The notes: a model not told the origin generated them from the letters alone. A stretch of DNA of 64,000 bases from Pseudonocardia sp. T1-2H (GCF_038039215.1 NZ_JBBPCL010000001.1:1674001-1738000), one strand, 5' to 3'; counted from the stretch's first letter, positions 43,781 through 55,927 are shown. Numbers and translations: made by a program.

Positions 43781-45111
43781 CGCAGCTCCTCGGGTTTGTG
43801 CAACAGGTGGTCCAGCTCGCGCAGCAGCCGCGCGCCGGTGGTGCCGTCGCTCGCACGGTGGTCGGCGGCGAGGCTCGCGTCGACGACCGGGCGGACGGTG
43901 ACCTGGCCCTCGATCGCCCAGGGCCGAGGGCGCGTCGTGCCGAATCCGACCAGGGCGATCTGCGGGGGATGAATCACGCCGGTGACGACATCGACGCCGA
44001 GGTCGCCGAGATTGGTGACGGTGACGGTCGCCCCGGACATCTCCGACGACCGCAGGTGGCCGCCGCGGGCGCGTGCGGTCAGGTCCCAGAGCCGGGCCAT
44101 GAGGGCGTCGAGGCCCAGCGTCCCGGCGTCGCGCACCACCGGGGCCGCGAGCCCGCCCCCGCGCAGCGAGACCGCCACACCGAGGTGCACGGCCTCGGCG
44201 GGCCGGAACCCGCCGTCGAGCCAGTGGCCGTTGAGCTCCGGCACCTTCCCGAGGGCGAGGACGACCGCGCGCAGCAGCAGCGCGGCCGGCAGCACCCGCT
44301 CGGCGACCGGGACCTCGCGGTTGTGGGCGCGCAGCCAGTCCGCGGCCGGTCCCAGCTCGATCTGGGTCGAGAGGTAGTAGTGCGGGATCTCCCGATTGGA
44401 CCGGGCCATCAGCGCTGCGGTCACGGCCCGCGGATCTGCTGACCGCCGCGGTTCCTGCGGCGCGCGCGGTGCGGCGGAATCGAGCACGTCCCGGGCGCGG
44501 ACGAGCCCGCCGGGCCCGGAGCCGGTCAGTGTCGACGGGTCCACGCCGCGCAACGCGGCCAGCTTTCGCGCGTACGGGGATACACGGGCCCGGTCCGCGA
44601 GCCGTGGCCGCCGGGTTTCGGGAGCGTGCAGGACGGTCCGATCGAGGTCAGTGCGGGTGATCATTCCTTCCGGACCCGTCCCGGGAACGGTCGTGAGGTC
44701 GACACCCAGTTCGGCCGCGCGGTGGCGGACGATCGGCGAGCGGACCGGAGGGGGCGTGCCCCGCGGCGTGGGCGGCCGGGGAACCGGGCCGGGTGGCGGC
44801 TCGGGGGCCGTGGTGGCGCGCGGCGTCCCGGTGACGAGATCGTCGGGGGAGGGGCCGCCCGACACGCCGCTGCCGGCCCGTCGGCCGATCACGGCGAGCG
44901 CAGCTCCGACCGGTACCCGGGTCCCCGGCTCGACGAGCAGGCGGTCGACGACGCCGGACTCGAAGCACTCGACGTCGATCACCGCCTTGTCGGTGTCGAC
45001 GACCGCGATCACATCTCCGCGGCGCACGGTGTCGCCCGGGGCGACGAGCCATTCCAGGACCGTGCCCTCCTCCATGTCGGCGCCGAGCGCCGGCATCCGG
45101 AACTCGCCCAC
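43777..45111 (-). CDS. Dihydrolipoamide acyltransferase (E2) with two peripheral-subunit-binding domains
   Basis: 444 residues from GTG 45111, 1 nt after the E1-beta stop. The lipoyl domain (1-75) has Lys42 in VDTDKAVIDVE. A Pro/Thr-rich linker leads to two successive E1/E3-binding domains, about 125-157 (SPIVRHRAAELGVDL) and 178-210 (VSPYARKLAALRGVDPSTL); one is usual. The catalytic domain ends with ADHRASDG (His418, Asp422), the acyltransferase motif. It forms the core of a pyruvate or branched-chain 2-oxoacid dehydrogenase complex. No E3 gene is present in the window, so a housekeeping E3 must be shared. Confidence 0.92.
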   Translation of the reverse strand: MGEFRMPALGADMEEGTVLEWLVAPGDTVRRGDVIAVVDTDKAVIDVECFESGVVDRLLVEPGTRVPVGAALAVIGRRAGSGVSGGPSPDDLVTGTPRATTAPEPPPGPVPRPPTPRGTPPPVRSPIVRHRAAELGVDLTTVPGTGPEGMITRTDLDRTVLHAPETRRPRLADRARVSPYARKLAALRGVDPSTLTGSGPGGLVRARDVLDSAAPRAPQEPRRSADPRAVTAALMARSNREIPHYYLSTQIELGPAADWLRAHNREVPVAERVLPAALLLRAVVLALGKVPELNGHWLDGGFRPAEAVHLGVAVSLRGGGLAAPVVRDAGTLGLDALMARLWDLTARARGGHLRSSEMSGATVTVTNLGDLGVDVVTGVIHPPQIALVGFGTTRPRPWAIEGQVTVRPVVDASLAADHRASDGTTGARLLRELDHLLHKPEELR

Positions 45112-45112
45112 G

Positions 45113-46126
45113 TCACCCGACCGCCCGAAGCGTGGCCGCGACGACGTCGGACGCCTGCGGGAGCGCGGCCTCTTCGAGGTGACGCGGGTAGGGGACCGGC
45201 ACCTCGACCGCGGCCACCCGTTCGACCGGGGCGTCGAGTTCGTCGAGGGCCTGCTCGGCGACCCGGGCCACGACCTCGGCCATCGGGCCGCCACTGCGCC
45301 ACGCGTTGTCGACCACCACCAGCCGGTGGGTGCGGGCCACGGACTCGACGACGGTGTCGGTGTCGAGCGGGCGCAGCGCGCGCAGGTCCACCACCTCGGC
45401 CGAGACGCCCCGCCCGGCCAACTGCTCGGCCGCGGCGAGCACCGGGGCGAGCGAGCCACCATAGGCGACGACCGTCGCATCCGTGCCGGCCCGCCGGACC
45501 GCCGCCCGGTCCAGGTCGACCGGCCCGGCGTCGGTGGCGAGTTCCCCGGATGTCCCGTAGAGCCCGATCTGCTCGAACACGAGCACCGGGTCCGGGTCGA
45601 GCAACGCCGTCGCGAGCATCCCGCGGGCGTCGGCGAGCGTCGCGGGAGTGACCACCCGCAGACCCGGGACGTGCGCGAACCACCCCTCCAGCGTGTGTGA
45701 GTGCTGCGCGGCGAGCTGGCGGCCCGGACCGGTCGGGATCCGGACCACGAGCGGCACGCCCAGCTGACCGCCCGACATGTGCCGGAGAGTGGCGGCGTTG
45801 TTGACGATCTGGTCGAGCGCGAGCAGGGCGAAGTTCACCGTCATGATCTCCACGATCGGCAACGTCCCGCCGATCGCCGCGCCGATCCCGGCCCCGACGA
45901 ACGCGGACTCCGACAACGGGGCGTCGCGCACCCGCTCCTCGCCGAACTCCTCCAACAGGCCCTGGCTCACGGCGAAGCACCCGCCGTAGCGGCCGACGTC
46001 CTCACCCATCAGGAAGACGCGCTCGTCGCCTGCCAGGGCTTCGCGAAGGCCCGCCCGGAAGGCGTCGCGGAAGGTCACGGTGGTGGTCGCCGGCCCGTCC
46101 GGGGCTCGGACCGGGGTCGCGGTCAT
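45113..46126 (-). CDS. pdhB: 2-oxoacid (pyruvate) dehydrogenase E1 component, beta subunit
   Basis: 337 residues. [39 protein letters not shown] and [20 protein letters not shown] are E1-beta signatures with the TPP-contacting glutamate (MGEDVG). The C-terminal transketolase domain is complete. It overlaps E1-alpha by 4 nt. Whether the substrate is pyruvate, acetoin or a branched-chain oxoacid is not fixed by sequence, but the acetyl-CoA synthetase at the head of the operon suggests C2 metabolism. Confidence 0.92.
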   Translation of the reverse strand: MTATPVRAPDGPATTTVTFRDAFRAGLREALAGDERVFLMGEDVGRYGGCFAVSQGLLEEFGEERVRDAPLSESAFVGAGIGAAIGGTLPIVEIMTVNFALLALDQIVNNAATLRHMSGGQLGVPLVVRIPTGPGRQLAAQHSHTLEGWFAHVPGLRVVTPATLADARGMLATALLDPDPVLVFEQIGLYGTSGELATDAGPVDLDRAAVRRAGTDATVVAYGGSLAPVLAAAEQLAGRGVSAEVVDLRALRPLDTDTVVESVARTHRLVVVDNAWRSGGPMAEVVARVAEQALDELDAPVERVAAVEVPVPYPRHLEEAALPQASDVVAATLRAVG

Positions 46127-47087
46127 CGTCCTGCCTCCGCGGTGACGTACCGGCTCAGGTCCGCGACGGGCTCGGGTGGACCGGCCTCCGCCAGCCCGAC
46201 CGCCTCGTCGATCTCCCGGGTGACAGCCTCCTCCAGGGCGGTGCGGCCCGGCTCGTCGAGGGTCCCGTCGGCGGCGAGCACCGCAGCGAGGCGCTCCACC
46301 GGGTCCCGCTCGAGCCAGGCGTCTATCTCCGCCCGCTCGCGGTACCGGTCGGCGTCGTACATGGAGTGGGCACGGAAGCGGTAGGTCCGCAGCTCCAGGA
46401 AGCACGGGCCGCCACCGGCCCGCGCCGTGTCCACGGCCAGCCGGGTCGCCGCGCGTACCGCGACGGCGTCCATCCCGTCCACCGACCAGGACCGCAGGCC
46501 GTAGGAGCCGGCGCGGAGCGCGAGGTCGGTCTCCGCGTGGGTACGGGCCAGCGAGGTGCCCATCGCGTACTGGTTGTTCTCGCAGCAGAACACGACCGGC
46601 AGGTGCCACAGCGCGGCGAGGTTGAGCGACTCGTGGAACTCGCCCTCGGCGACGGCGCCGTCGCCGAACAGGCACGCACTGACGTGGGACCGGTGCAAGA
46701 GCCGGTCGGCGAGGGCGAGGCCGACCGCGACCGGGATGCCGCCCGCCACGATCGCGTTGCCGCCGTAGAACCGGCGGGACGCGTCGAACAGGTGCATGGA
46801 ACCGCCGCGTCCTCGACTGCAGCCGGTCACCCGGCCGAACATCTCGGCGAACACCGACGGCATCGGGATGCCGCGGGCGAGGGCGTGGCCGTGCTCGCGG
46901 TAGGTCGAGACCACCGCGTCGTCGGCCGCGAGCGCTCCGATCACCCCGGCGGCGACGGCCTCCTCGCCGATGCACAGGTGCATGAAGCCGCGGATGGCGG
47001 CGGCACTGTAGAGCTCCACGCAGCGCTCCTCGAACCGGCGCACGCGCAGCATCGTGGTGAACAACGCCAGCGGATCGTCGGCACCGC

Positions 47088-47091
<4 letters not shown>
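46123..47091 (-). CDS. pdhA: 2-oxoacid (pyruvate) dehydrogenase E1 component, alpha subunit
   Basis: 322 residues. [35 protein letters not shown] and the TPP motif [27 protein letters not shown] with [10 protein letters not shown] are E1-alpha hallmarks; [14 protein letters not shown] is the phosphorylation-loop equivalent. The start ATG 47091 overlaps the acetyl-CoA synthetase stop. It is the first dehydrogenase subunit of the operon. Confidence 0.92.
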
Positions 47092-48866
<1,775 letters not shown>

Positions 48867-48901
48867 TCCGCCAGCGTGGCCCCGCCCCGATTGCCCAGAC
48901 A

Positions 48902-48936
48902 GGGCCGGAGGTCCCGGCGTTCGGGTCCTCCGGCCC
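48902..48936. promoter_or_regulatory. Double DosR-box-like site between acs-pdh operon and GH65 operon
   Basis: GGGCCGGAGGTCCC (48902-48915) and GGGTCCTCCGGCCC (48923-48936) are two copies in opposite orientation with centres 21 bp apart, two helical turns. They lie 35 bp from the acs start and 74 bp from the 49010 start. Paired sites at this spacing are typical of strong DosR promoters. One dimer pair could drive both directions. Confidence 0.75.
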
Positions 48937-49009
48937 TGCCCCCGGGCCACAGGCCCGCGATCGTGATCGCGGAGCGCATCAGCGCGACGCGCCTGGAAGG
49001 AGTCCACAC

Positions 49010-49201
49010 GTGGGTTGTCCGGTCATCCACTCCGAGATCGGCACGATCGACGGTATCCGCTCCCGCCGCTTCTGTTCCGTGCGCGCACGGGGTTGTACCC
49101 GGCGCCGTCGACGTCGACCTCCCATCCGACAGGAGTCGCTGGCCAGGGCCGCGGAGCTCGACGCGACGCGGATCATGGAACGCGGCGACGAGGCATCGTG
49201 A
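49010..49201 (+). CDS. Possible small protein upstream of the GH65 gene (63 aa)
   Basis: A GTG at 49010 sits 8 nt after GGAAGGAG, the best ribosome site in the leader, and the frame ends at a TGA overlapping the GH65 GTG start (49198). The product begins [20 protein letters not shown] and is very arginine-rich in the middle, with three cysteines. No family recognised. It may be a leader peptide for translational coupling rather than a functional protein. Confidence 0.5.
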   Translation: MGCPVIHSEIGTIDGIRSRRFCSVRARGCTRRRRRRPPIRQESLARAAELDATRIMERGDEAS

Positions 49202-51667
49202 CCGCGACGGAGACGGCTGCGACAGCACGGCTACAGGACGCCTGGACGGTGGTGTTCGAGGGCTTCGACCCGCGCGACGAGGGACGCCGGGAAGCTCTGT
49301 GCACCCTTGGCAACGGGGTGTTCGCGGCCCGGGGAGCGGCGCCGGAGAGCACGGCGGACGGCGTCCACTACCCGGGAACCTACGCCGCCGGATGCTTCAA
49401 CCGGCTCCGCGACGAGATCGGTGGTGGCACCGGGGTCGGCACGACCGTCGTCGAGAACGAGAAGCTCGGTCAACCTGCCGAACTGGCTCGTGCTGCGTCT
49501 CGGCCTCGACGGGGACGAGCCGGTCGACCCGCTCGGGCCGGCCGTGGACCTGCACGAGCACCGCGTCACGCTCGACCTGCGCCGCGGGGTCCTGAGCCGG
49601 GTCCTGCGGTTCACCGACGGGCACGGGCGGCGCACCGCGGTGCGGCAGCGGCGGTTCGTGCACATGGCGTCGCACCATCTCGCCGGTCTGCAGACGGTCG
49701 TGACGGCGGAGAACTGGTCCGGGACGCTGACCGTGGCCTCCGGCCTCGACGGGGACGTCACCAACTCGGGTGTCGCCCGCTACCGCGAACTGGCGGGCCG
49801 CCATCTCTCCGTCGTCCGAATCGCCGAACCCGACCCCGAGACCCTGCTGCTGGTGGCCCGTACGACCCAGTCGGAGATCGAGGTGGCCGAGGCCGCGCGG
49901 ACCCGGGTCGTCGACGCCCCGGCAGTACGGTCCGTGACACGAGAGACCTCGCGCATCGCCCACGAACTCACAATGGAGATCGCCGAACGTGCCCCGGTCA
50001 CAGTGGAGAAGATCGTCGCCGTCGTCACCTCCCGGGATGTGGCCCTCTCCCATCCCGGCACGGCCGCGGCCGAGGAAGTCGCCTGTGCACCCGGCTTCGA
50101 CGCCCTGCTGGAGACCCACGAACTGGCCTGGCACCAGCTCTGGCGCCGGTTCCGCCTCGACCTCACCGGCGGCGACAGCCCGGCGGCCGCCCCGACGCTG
50201 CGGACGCTGCGGCTCAGCATCTTCCACCTGCTGCAGACCGTGTCGCCCCACACCCTCGACCTCGACGCCGGGATACCGGCCCGGGGCATGCACGGCGAGG
50301 CCTACCGCGGGCACGTGTTCTGGGACGAGCTGTTCGTCTTCCCGCTGCTGACGGTGCGGATCCCGGGCCTCGCACGGGCGCTGCTGCACTACCGCGTCCG
50401 GCGGCTGAACGCCGCGCGCCGCGCGGCCCGCGAGGCGGGGCACCACGGCGCGATGTTCCCGTGGCAGTCCGGCAGCGACGGCCGGGAGGAGAGCCAGCGG
50501 CTCCACCTCAACCCGCTCTCGGGCAGATGGCTCCCGGACGTCAGCTACCTGCAACGCCACATCGGGCTCGCCGTCGCCTACAGCGTCTGGCAGTACTACC
50601 AGGCCACCGGCGACCTGGAGTTCCTGGCCGAGCACGGCGCCGAGGTGCTGCTGGAGGTGGCCCGGTTCTTCGCCACCCTGGCGCACCACGACCCGGCGAT
50701 GGACCGCTTCCGCATCGGCGGGGTGATGGGACCCGACGAGTACTCCACCCGCTACCCGGGCGCGGCCGAACCTGGCCTCGACGACAACGCCTACACCAAC
50801 GTGATGGCGGTGTGGACGCTCCGCCGGGCCGCCGACGTGCTCTCGGTGCTGCCGCCGTTGCGGCGGACCGAGCTCGTCGAACAGCTGGGCCTGACGCCCG
50901 CCGAGCTGCTGCGCTGGAACGACGTCACCCGGCGGATGTACGTGCCGATCGCCGAGGACGGGGTCATCAGCCAGTTCCACGGCTACCGCGACCTCGCCGA
51001 GCTCGACCTCGACGACTACCGCCGCCGCTACGGCGATCTGCAACGGCTCGACCGGATCCTGGAGGCCGAGGGCCGCTCGGTGGACGACTACCAGGTGTCC
51101 AAGCAGGCGGACGTCCTGATGCTGTTCTACCTGCTCTCGGCCGACGAGCTGCGGGTCCTGCTCGGCGGGCTCGGCTACCCGCTCCCCCCGGATTCGATCC
51201 GCCGCACGATCGACTACTACCTGGCCCGGACGGTGCACGGCTCGACCCTGAGCGCGCTCGTCCACGCCTGGGTGCTCGCCCGAGCCCACCGTGAGGACGC
51301 ACTGACCCATTTCGAGCGGGCCCTGAGCAGCGACCTGGCGGACATCCAGGGCGGCACCACCGCGGAGGGCGTCCATCTCGGCGCCATGGCCGGTTGCGTC
51401 GACCTGCTCCAGCGGTGCTTCGCCGGGGTGGAGACCCGGGAGAACGCGGTCTGGTTCAACCCGCACTGGCCGTCCCGGTTCGGCGCCCTCGAGTTCGTGG
51501 TCCAGTACCGGGGCCTGTCTCTCGACGTCCGGGTCTCCGACCGGGAGGTGCGGGTCGTCGCGGCACCCGGACCGGGCCCGGCGGTGCGTGTGGGGTGCGG
51601 GGAGGACATCCGCACCCTGCGGCCGGGGGAGGCCGTGCGGTTCTCGGCCGCGGTGCGGCGGACGTGA
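49198..51667 (+). pseudogene. Glycoside hydrolase family 65 (trehalose/kojibiose phosphorylase-like), frameshifted
   Basis: From GTG 49198 the first 90 residues (LQDAWTVVFEGFDPRDEGRR, LGNGVFAARGA, YAAGCFNRL) are the GH65 N-terminal domain. At about 49468 one extra base shifts the frame, and VNLPNWLVLRLGLDGDEP continues in the next frame to 51667. The (alpha/alpha)6 domain is complete (GHVFWDELFVFPLL, FPWQSGSDGREESQ, catalytic Glu in GVMGPDEYS). The corrected protein is about 823 residues. In mycobacteria a GH65-containing protein (Rv2006) is in the DosR regulon. Family members phosphorolyse or hydrolyse alpha-glucosides. The HAD/OtsB part of Rv2006 is absent. Confidence 0.85.
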
Positions 51668-51846
51668 CGAGCGCGCCTCCTGATCGACGCCATCGAGGGC
51701 GATAGCCGCGGTGCGGCACGGTTGAAAGGGCCCGACAGCATTAGGCACACCGGCACCGGTGACCAGGCCGTAGGGCACTGCCCCCCGAGCACGCGGCACG
51801 CCACGCTCGTTCCCGACGGCACCACAGCACACGGGAGGCACAGCAG

Positions 51847-52446
51847 ATGCGCGCTGAGGAGAGGAAACCACGACCTGCCCAGCCCGTACGACCGCCGCGC
51901 CGGCGCAGCGATCGGCTCGACGACGCCGTCGCCTGGCTGGTCTGCTCGCTGGCGCTGCTCAGCGTGCTCGGAGCGATCGTGCTCGGGATCGTCGTCCACG
52001 GCCAGATGGCCGAGCAGTCCCGTCTCCAGGCCGCGGACCGGCATCCGGTGGAGGTCGTGCTGACCGAGGACGTGCCCCTGGCCACCTCGGACGGTGCGAC
52101 CGTGACGGTCCCGACGCGGGTGCGCTGGACGGGACAGGACGGGATCGAGCGGACCGGGATAGCGCAGGTGAAAGGGCCGCGGCGGGCCGGCTCGACGGTC
52201 CAGGCCTGGGCCACCGGCGACGAGCGTCTCGTGCATGCGCCGCTCACCGCCACCGAAGCCCTGCTCATAGCGCTGGTGGGCGGGCTCGTGGCTGCGCTCG
52301 CCAGCGCGTCGGTCGTCGCATTCGTGGCACAGCTCGCGAGCCGTTGGACCACGGCCGTGCATGCGGCGGAATGGGAACGGGAGTGGGAACGCATCGAGCC
52401 ACGGTGGACGAACCGGACCGGGAACGACGACGAGCGCCCCACCTGA
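51847..52446 (+). CDS. Rv1733c-like two-helix membrane protein
   Basis: 199 residues. TM1 is at about 28-50 (AWLVCSLALLSVLGAIVLGI) and TM2 at about 140-165 (LLIALVGGLVAALASASVVA). They enclose an extracytoplasmic segment with HPVEVVLTEDV, TVPTRVRWTGQDGIERTGIA, GSTVQAWATGDERLVHAPLT. This layout and these motifs match the mycobacterial DosR-regulon latency antigen Rv1733c and its actinobacterial relatives. Function unknown. The 179-bp leader has no convincing DosR-like box. Confidence 0.82.
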   Translation: MRAEERKPRPAQPVRPPRRRSDRLDDAVAWLVCSLALLSVLGAIVLGIVVHGQMAEQSRLQAADRHPVEVVLTEDVPLATSDGATVTVPTRVRWTGQDGIERTGIAQVKGPRRAGSTVQAWATGDERLVHAPLTATEALLIALVGGLVAALASASVVAFVAQLASRWTTAVHAAEWEREWERIEPRWTNRTGNDDERPT

Positions 52447-52563
52447 CGCGGGTGAGCAGCAGGCCCACTGGAGACCTCGATGGGCGCCGTCCCGCAGTAG
52501 GAGGCGAACGCCCCGGCGGTGGGGAATCGGGACGCTCGTCAGGTCTAACGCCCTGCGCTTTGC

Positions 52564-52577
52564 GGGACTTTGGACGC
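52564..52577. promoter_or_regulatory. DosR-box-like site upstream of small membrane proteins
   Basis: GGGACTTTGGACGC keeps the left half GGGACT and TT centre of the mycobacterial consensus. It lies 84 bp before the ATG at 52661. Confidence 0.5.
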
Positions 52578-52660
52578 GCTGGGCGATGCCCGACGGCCGC
52601 AGCCGCGTCGCCTGGTGCCGCGGCAGAGTGGGTGTCAGCCAGCCGAGGAGAGGCCCTGGG

Positions 52661-52800
52661 ATGAAGCGTCAGCACCTGCCGTTGTACGCCCTGGTCGCCG
52701 CGATCCTGATCGTTGGCGCGAGCCTTCGGTGTTCCGGTCTCGAATCTGCTGGTCCTCGCCTTCGTGCTGGCCTGCCCGTCCAGAGAAGAGAAGGAGACGC
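52661..52800 (+). pseudogene. Small membrane protein, probably frameshifted
   Basis: An ATG at 52661 after GAGGAG opens MKRQHLPLYALVAAILIVGA. The second half of a typical small two-helix protein (GVPVSNLLVLAFVLACP) is found in another frame from about 52726. Together they resemble the short DUF2933-like proteins found next to SHOCT genes. The end after CPSREEK is unclear. Low-confidence call because each piece is short. Confidence 0.4.
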
Positions 52801-52803
52801 GAC

Positions 52804-53067
52804 ATGATGTGGTGGTACGGCAACGGGATCAGCGGTTGGGGTTACGCCCTGATGACCGTCAGCATGGTGCTGTTCTGGGCTCTGGTCATTTTCGGGGTGA
52901 TCGCTCTGTTCCGCTACCTAGGACGCAGCGACCGGTCGACGGCGATCCGGCCCACGCCGGAGCAGGTGCTGGCCGAGCGTTTCGCGCGCGGCGACATCGA
53001 CGAGCAGGAGTACCACCAGCGCCTGAATACGCTGCGTGACCGGCCCCGGCCGTTCGTCGAGCCCTGA
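52804..53067 (+). CDS. SHOCT-domain small membrane protein
   Basis: 87 residues from ATG 52804 after AGAAGGAG. A short Met/Trp-rich start (MMWWYGNGISGWGYALMTVS) leads into one membrane helix (VLFWALVIFGVIALFRYL). A C-terminal SHOCT motif follows (TPEQVLAERFARGDIDEQEY). SHOCT tails are found on many small membrane proteins and are thought to aid oligomerisation. It lies downstream of a DosR-like box with the 52661 frame. Confidence 0.88.
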   Translation: MMWWYGNGISGWGYALMTVSMVLFWALVIFGVIALFRYLGRSDRSTAIRPTPEQVLAERFARGDIDEQEYHQRLNTLRDRPRPFVEP

Positions 53068-53134
53068 GCGACTTGGTCCGGCGTTCGCGCCGATCCCGGA
53101 CGCCGAGCCGGTTGCCGTCGCGCCGTCGACGCCC

Positions 53135-53440
53135 GAACGGGCTCCCGCTGCATGCGCCTGAGACCCCGCACCGCCACCCCATCGATGCGAGCTCGGGACC
53201 GGTCCAGCAGCTCGGGTTCGGCGAGCTCGTCGAGCACCAGCTGGTGCAGCCGATCCCACACGCCGGCGTCCTGCCACTCCCGCAACCGCCGCCACGCGGT
53301 ATGCCCGGACCCGCAGCCCAGCTGCGGCGGAAGATCCCGCCGGCGACAGCCTGTGACGAGCACGAACAGGGTCCCGTCCAGCGCGGCCCGGCCATCGATC
53401 CGCGGCCTGCCCCACCCGGCCCACGCGCTGCCGGCCTGCA
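53135..53440 (-). mobile_element. IS5-family transposase remnant
   Basis: On the minus strand about 95 codons read GRPRIDGRAALDGTLFVLVT, then GCRRRDLPPQLGCGSGHTAW, RRLREWQDAGVWDRLHQLVL and ARIDGVAVRG. This is the N-terminal half of an IS5-group DDE transposase, ending just after the first catalytic Asp. The start codon and the remaining catalytic domain are gone, and no terminal inverted repeats were found. It is a dead fragment occupying most of the 512-bp gap between the SHOCT gene and the kinase. Confidence 0.85.
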
Positions 53441-53579
53441 CGGGTAGTGGGTGACCCTTGCGCACCGTCGCCGACCGGACGAGGGTCGGATGGGTCATCA
53501 CGCAGCCGCTCGCGCAGCGATCCGCCGCCGCGGGCGACTCACGTCGTCGTGGGACGGTGGGTTCCGCCGAGGGGGACGT

Positions 53580-55324
53580 ATGGGGGCATGCGACGAGCAC
53601 GGTCGGGACCAGGAGCGCGGTTCGGGCCACGAAGGGTTGAAGTTTCCGGATCTGCGCCGGATGGAGCTCGATGAGTTGCTGGGCCAGCTGGTGGAGCGTG
53701 CCCAGGAGGTGATGGGCACCCAGGGGCGGTTGCGGGGTCTGCTGCGTGCCTCTCAGGCGATCAGTACCGATTTGAGCCTGTCGGCGGTGCTGCGCCGAAT
53801 CGTGGACGCGGCCCAAGAGGTGATCGGTGCGCGCTACGCCGCGCTCGGGGTGATCGGTGTCGACGGCGGTGGCCTCGTCGAGTTCGTGCACACCGGTATG
53901 CCCGCCGACGAGGTCACCACCATCGGGCATCTTCCGCAGGGCAAGGGCCTGCTGGGTGCGTTGATCGACGATCCGCGGCCGATCCGGACCACCTCCATCG
54001 GGGACGACGCGCGGTCCTCGGGATTCCCGGCCGGGCACCCGCCGATGAGTAGCTTCCTCGGCGTGCCGATCAGGATCCGCGAGGAGGTGTACGGCAACCT
54101 CTACCTGAGTGAGAGCGACAAGGGGGAGTTCACGGCCGAGGACGAGGAGCTCGCCCTGGCGCTCGCCGCCTCCGCGGGCGCGGCGATCGAGAACGCCCGG
54201 CTCTACGAGGCTGGCCGGGCCCGACAGGCCTGGCTCTCGGCAACCGCCGAGATCACCCGCAAGACCCTGTCCGGCGAGGCCGGGCAACCCCTCGACCTCA
54301 TCGCCACGAACCTCGCCGAGCTCGCCGCCGCGGACGCCGTCGTCGTCGCCCGGCCGGACGAGCACACGGGCGGGCTGCGGATCGACATCGCGCAGGGACA
54401 CGGAGCCGATGGCCTGCGAGGCTTCCTGCTACCGCTGGAGACGTCCCTGTGCGGGGAGGTGTTCCGCACCGGTGAACCCCGCCGGGTGGAGAGCCCGGGG
54501 AAGGTACCCGGGTTGATCTCGATGGCGTCCCTCGATCTCGATCTCGGCCCGATGCTGGCCCTTCCGCTGCAGCGGGCCGGCCAGGTCGACGGGGTCCTGG
54601 CCGCGGCCCGGGTACGGGATCGGCCCGGCTTCACCGTCGAGGAACTGAACATGGCTACGGCGTTCGCGAACCAGGCGTCGATCGCCATCGAGCTGGCCGA
54701 GTCGCGGGAGGAGCAGCAGCGGCTGGCGATGCTCGACGAGCGGGACCGCATCGCCGCGGACCTGCACGACCAGGTGATCCAGCGGCTGTTCGCGGCGAGC
54801 CTGTCACTGCAGAGCGTGGCGGTGGGGCTGGGCGGCGGCCCGCACGCCCAGCGGATCCAGGAACAGATCGACAACCTCGACGCCACCGTCCGACAGATCC
54901 GCACCACGATCTTCGACCTGCACGCGTCGCGGGGGGAACCGGGGTCCGCTCGCGGATCCTGGACGTCGTCACCGAGCTCGACGATGCCCTGGGCCTCAGG
55001 GCCGCCGTCAGCTTCTCCGGCCTCATCGACAACCGGGTGCCCACCGACGTCGCAGAAGACCTCGTCGCCGTGCTCCGGGAGGCGTTGACGAACGTCGCCC
55101 GGCACGCGTGCGCACACAGCGTCGAGGTCGACGTCGTCACCGACGCGGGGCAGGTCGCCCTGCACGTCGCCGACGACGGTGCCGGCATCCCGGAGACGGG
55201 ACGCCGCGGCGGCCTGGCGAACATGCGTCGCCGGGCCGAACGGCACGGCGGCCAGCTGGCCCTGGAGAACCGTGAGCAGGGCGGGACGCGGGTGTCCTGG
55301 ACGGTCCCGCTGGGAGCGGACTGA
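53580..55324 (+). pseudogene. DevS/DosT-like GAF-GAF histidine kinase, frameshifted before the ATPase domain
   Basis: ATG 53580 follows GAGGGGG. GAF1 (about 55-205) has QEVIGARYAALGVIGVDGGG and GFPAGHPPMSSFLGVPIRIR; His153 aligns by motif with the haem-binding histidine of mycobacterial DosS/DosT. GAF2 spans about 225-375. The dimerisation box DRIAADLHDQVIQRLFAASL holds phospho-acceptor His396 (HisKA_3). Near 54941, in a GGGG run, the frame shifts; the HATPase part (REALTNVARHACAHSV, DDGAGIPETG, GGLANMRRRAERHGG) continues in another frame to 55324. One added G restores about 581 residues. It is the likely oxygen/redox sensor for the boxes described here. Confidence 0.88.
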
Positions 55325-55339
55325 CCTCGGCCGGGCACG

Positions 55340-55353
55340 GGGACCTTCGGCCC
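55340..55353. promoter_or_regulatory. DosR-box-like palindrome upstream of PPOX-like gene
   Basis: GGGACCTTCGGCCC lies 37 bp before the ATG at 55390. It is the copy closest to the consensus of the set. Confidence 0.7.
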
Positions 55354-55389
55354 CTGCCTGCGCCCGCGGACCTGAGCGAGACTGTCCGG

Positions 55390-55833
55390 ATGGGCGATCG
55401 AAGCGGCTATGTGGTCGCGCAAAGGGCGCGGCGGTCGAGACTGGCCGAGCTCGACCGTGCGCAGTGCCTGGACCTGCTCCGCGGCAGTGTGATCGGCCGC
55501 GTGGTGTTCACCGACTCGGCTCTGCCGGCGGCTCAGCCCGTCGCCTACCTCCTCGACGGGGAGGAGGTCGTCTTCCGGACCGGTGAGGGGACCAAGCTCG
55601 CCGCTGCCACCTGCAGTGCGGTGATCGCGTTCGAGGTCGACGAGGTCGACCTCGGCATCCGCACCGGGTGGAGCGTGCTCGGCATCGGCCGGGCCTACGA
55701 GGTGACCGACCTGCGACGGTGGGCGGACCTCGCGACCCGAATGCCCGAACCGCGGGCTCCGGACGCGACTGCACACACCATCGCGGTGCCCATGAGCCGG
55801 CTCGCGGGCCGCCGGACCGACCCGGCGAGCTGA
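55390..55833 (+). CDS. PPOX-like flavin-binding protein
   Basis: 147 residues. LDRAQCLDLLRGSVIGRVVF, VAYLLDGEEVVFRTGEGTKL and FEVDEVDLGIRTGWSVLGIG are the split-barrel motif series also seen at 27463 and 27961. It lacks the usual PVNY segment (AQPVAYLLDG instead) but keeps the rest. It follows the histidine kinase by 66 bp and has its own DosR-like box. Probably a cytoplasmic FMN or F420 binder, substrate unknown. Confidence 0.85.
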   Translation: MGDRSGYVVAQRARRSRLAELDRAQCLDLLRGSVIGRVVFTDSALPAAQPVAYLLDGEEVVFRTGEGTKLAAATCSAVIAFEVDEVDLGIRTGWSVLGIGRAYEVTDLRRWADLATRMPEPRAPDATAHTIAVPMSRLAGRRTDPAS

Positions 55834-55852
55834 TAGCCGAAGACCCGACAGG

Positions 55853-55898
<46 letters not shown>

Positions 55899-55927
55899 AC
55901 GTCGCGGGTCGCGTGGCGGGCGGGGTC

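Noticed and set aside
51771..51786. AGGGCACTGCCCCC as a DosR-like box for the Rv1733c-like gene
   Set aside because: Palindromic, but its halves are spaced 2 bp closer than in the other copies and it lacks the CCTT centre.
49397..51871. Minus-strand 824-codon frame opposite GH65
   Set aside because: Histidine/glutamine-rich nonsense opposite a gene with complete GH65 motifs.
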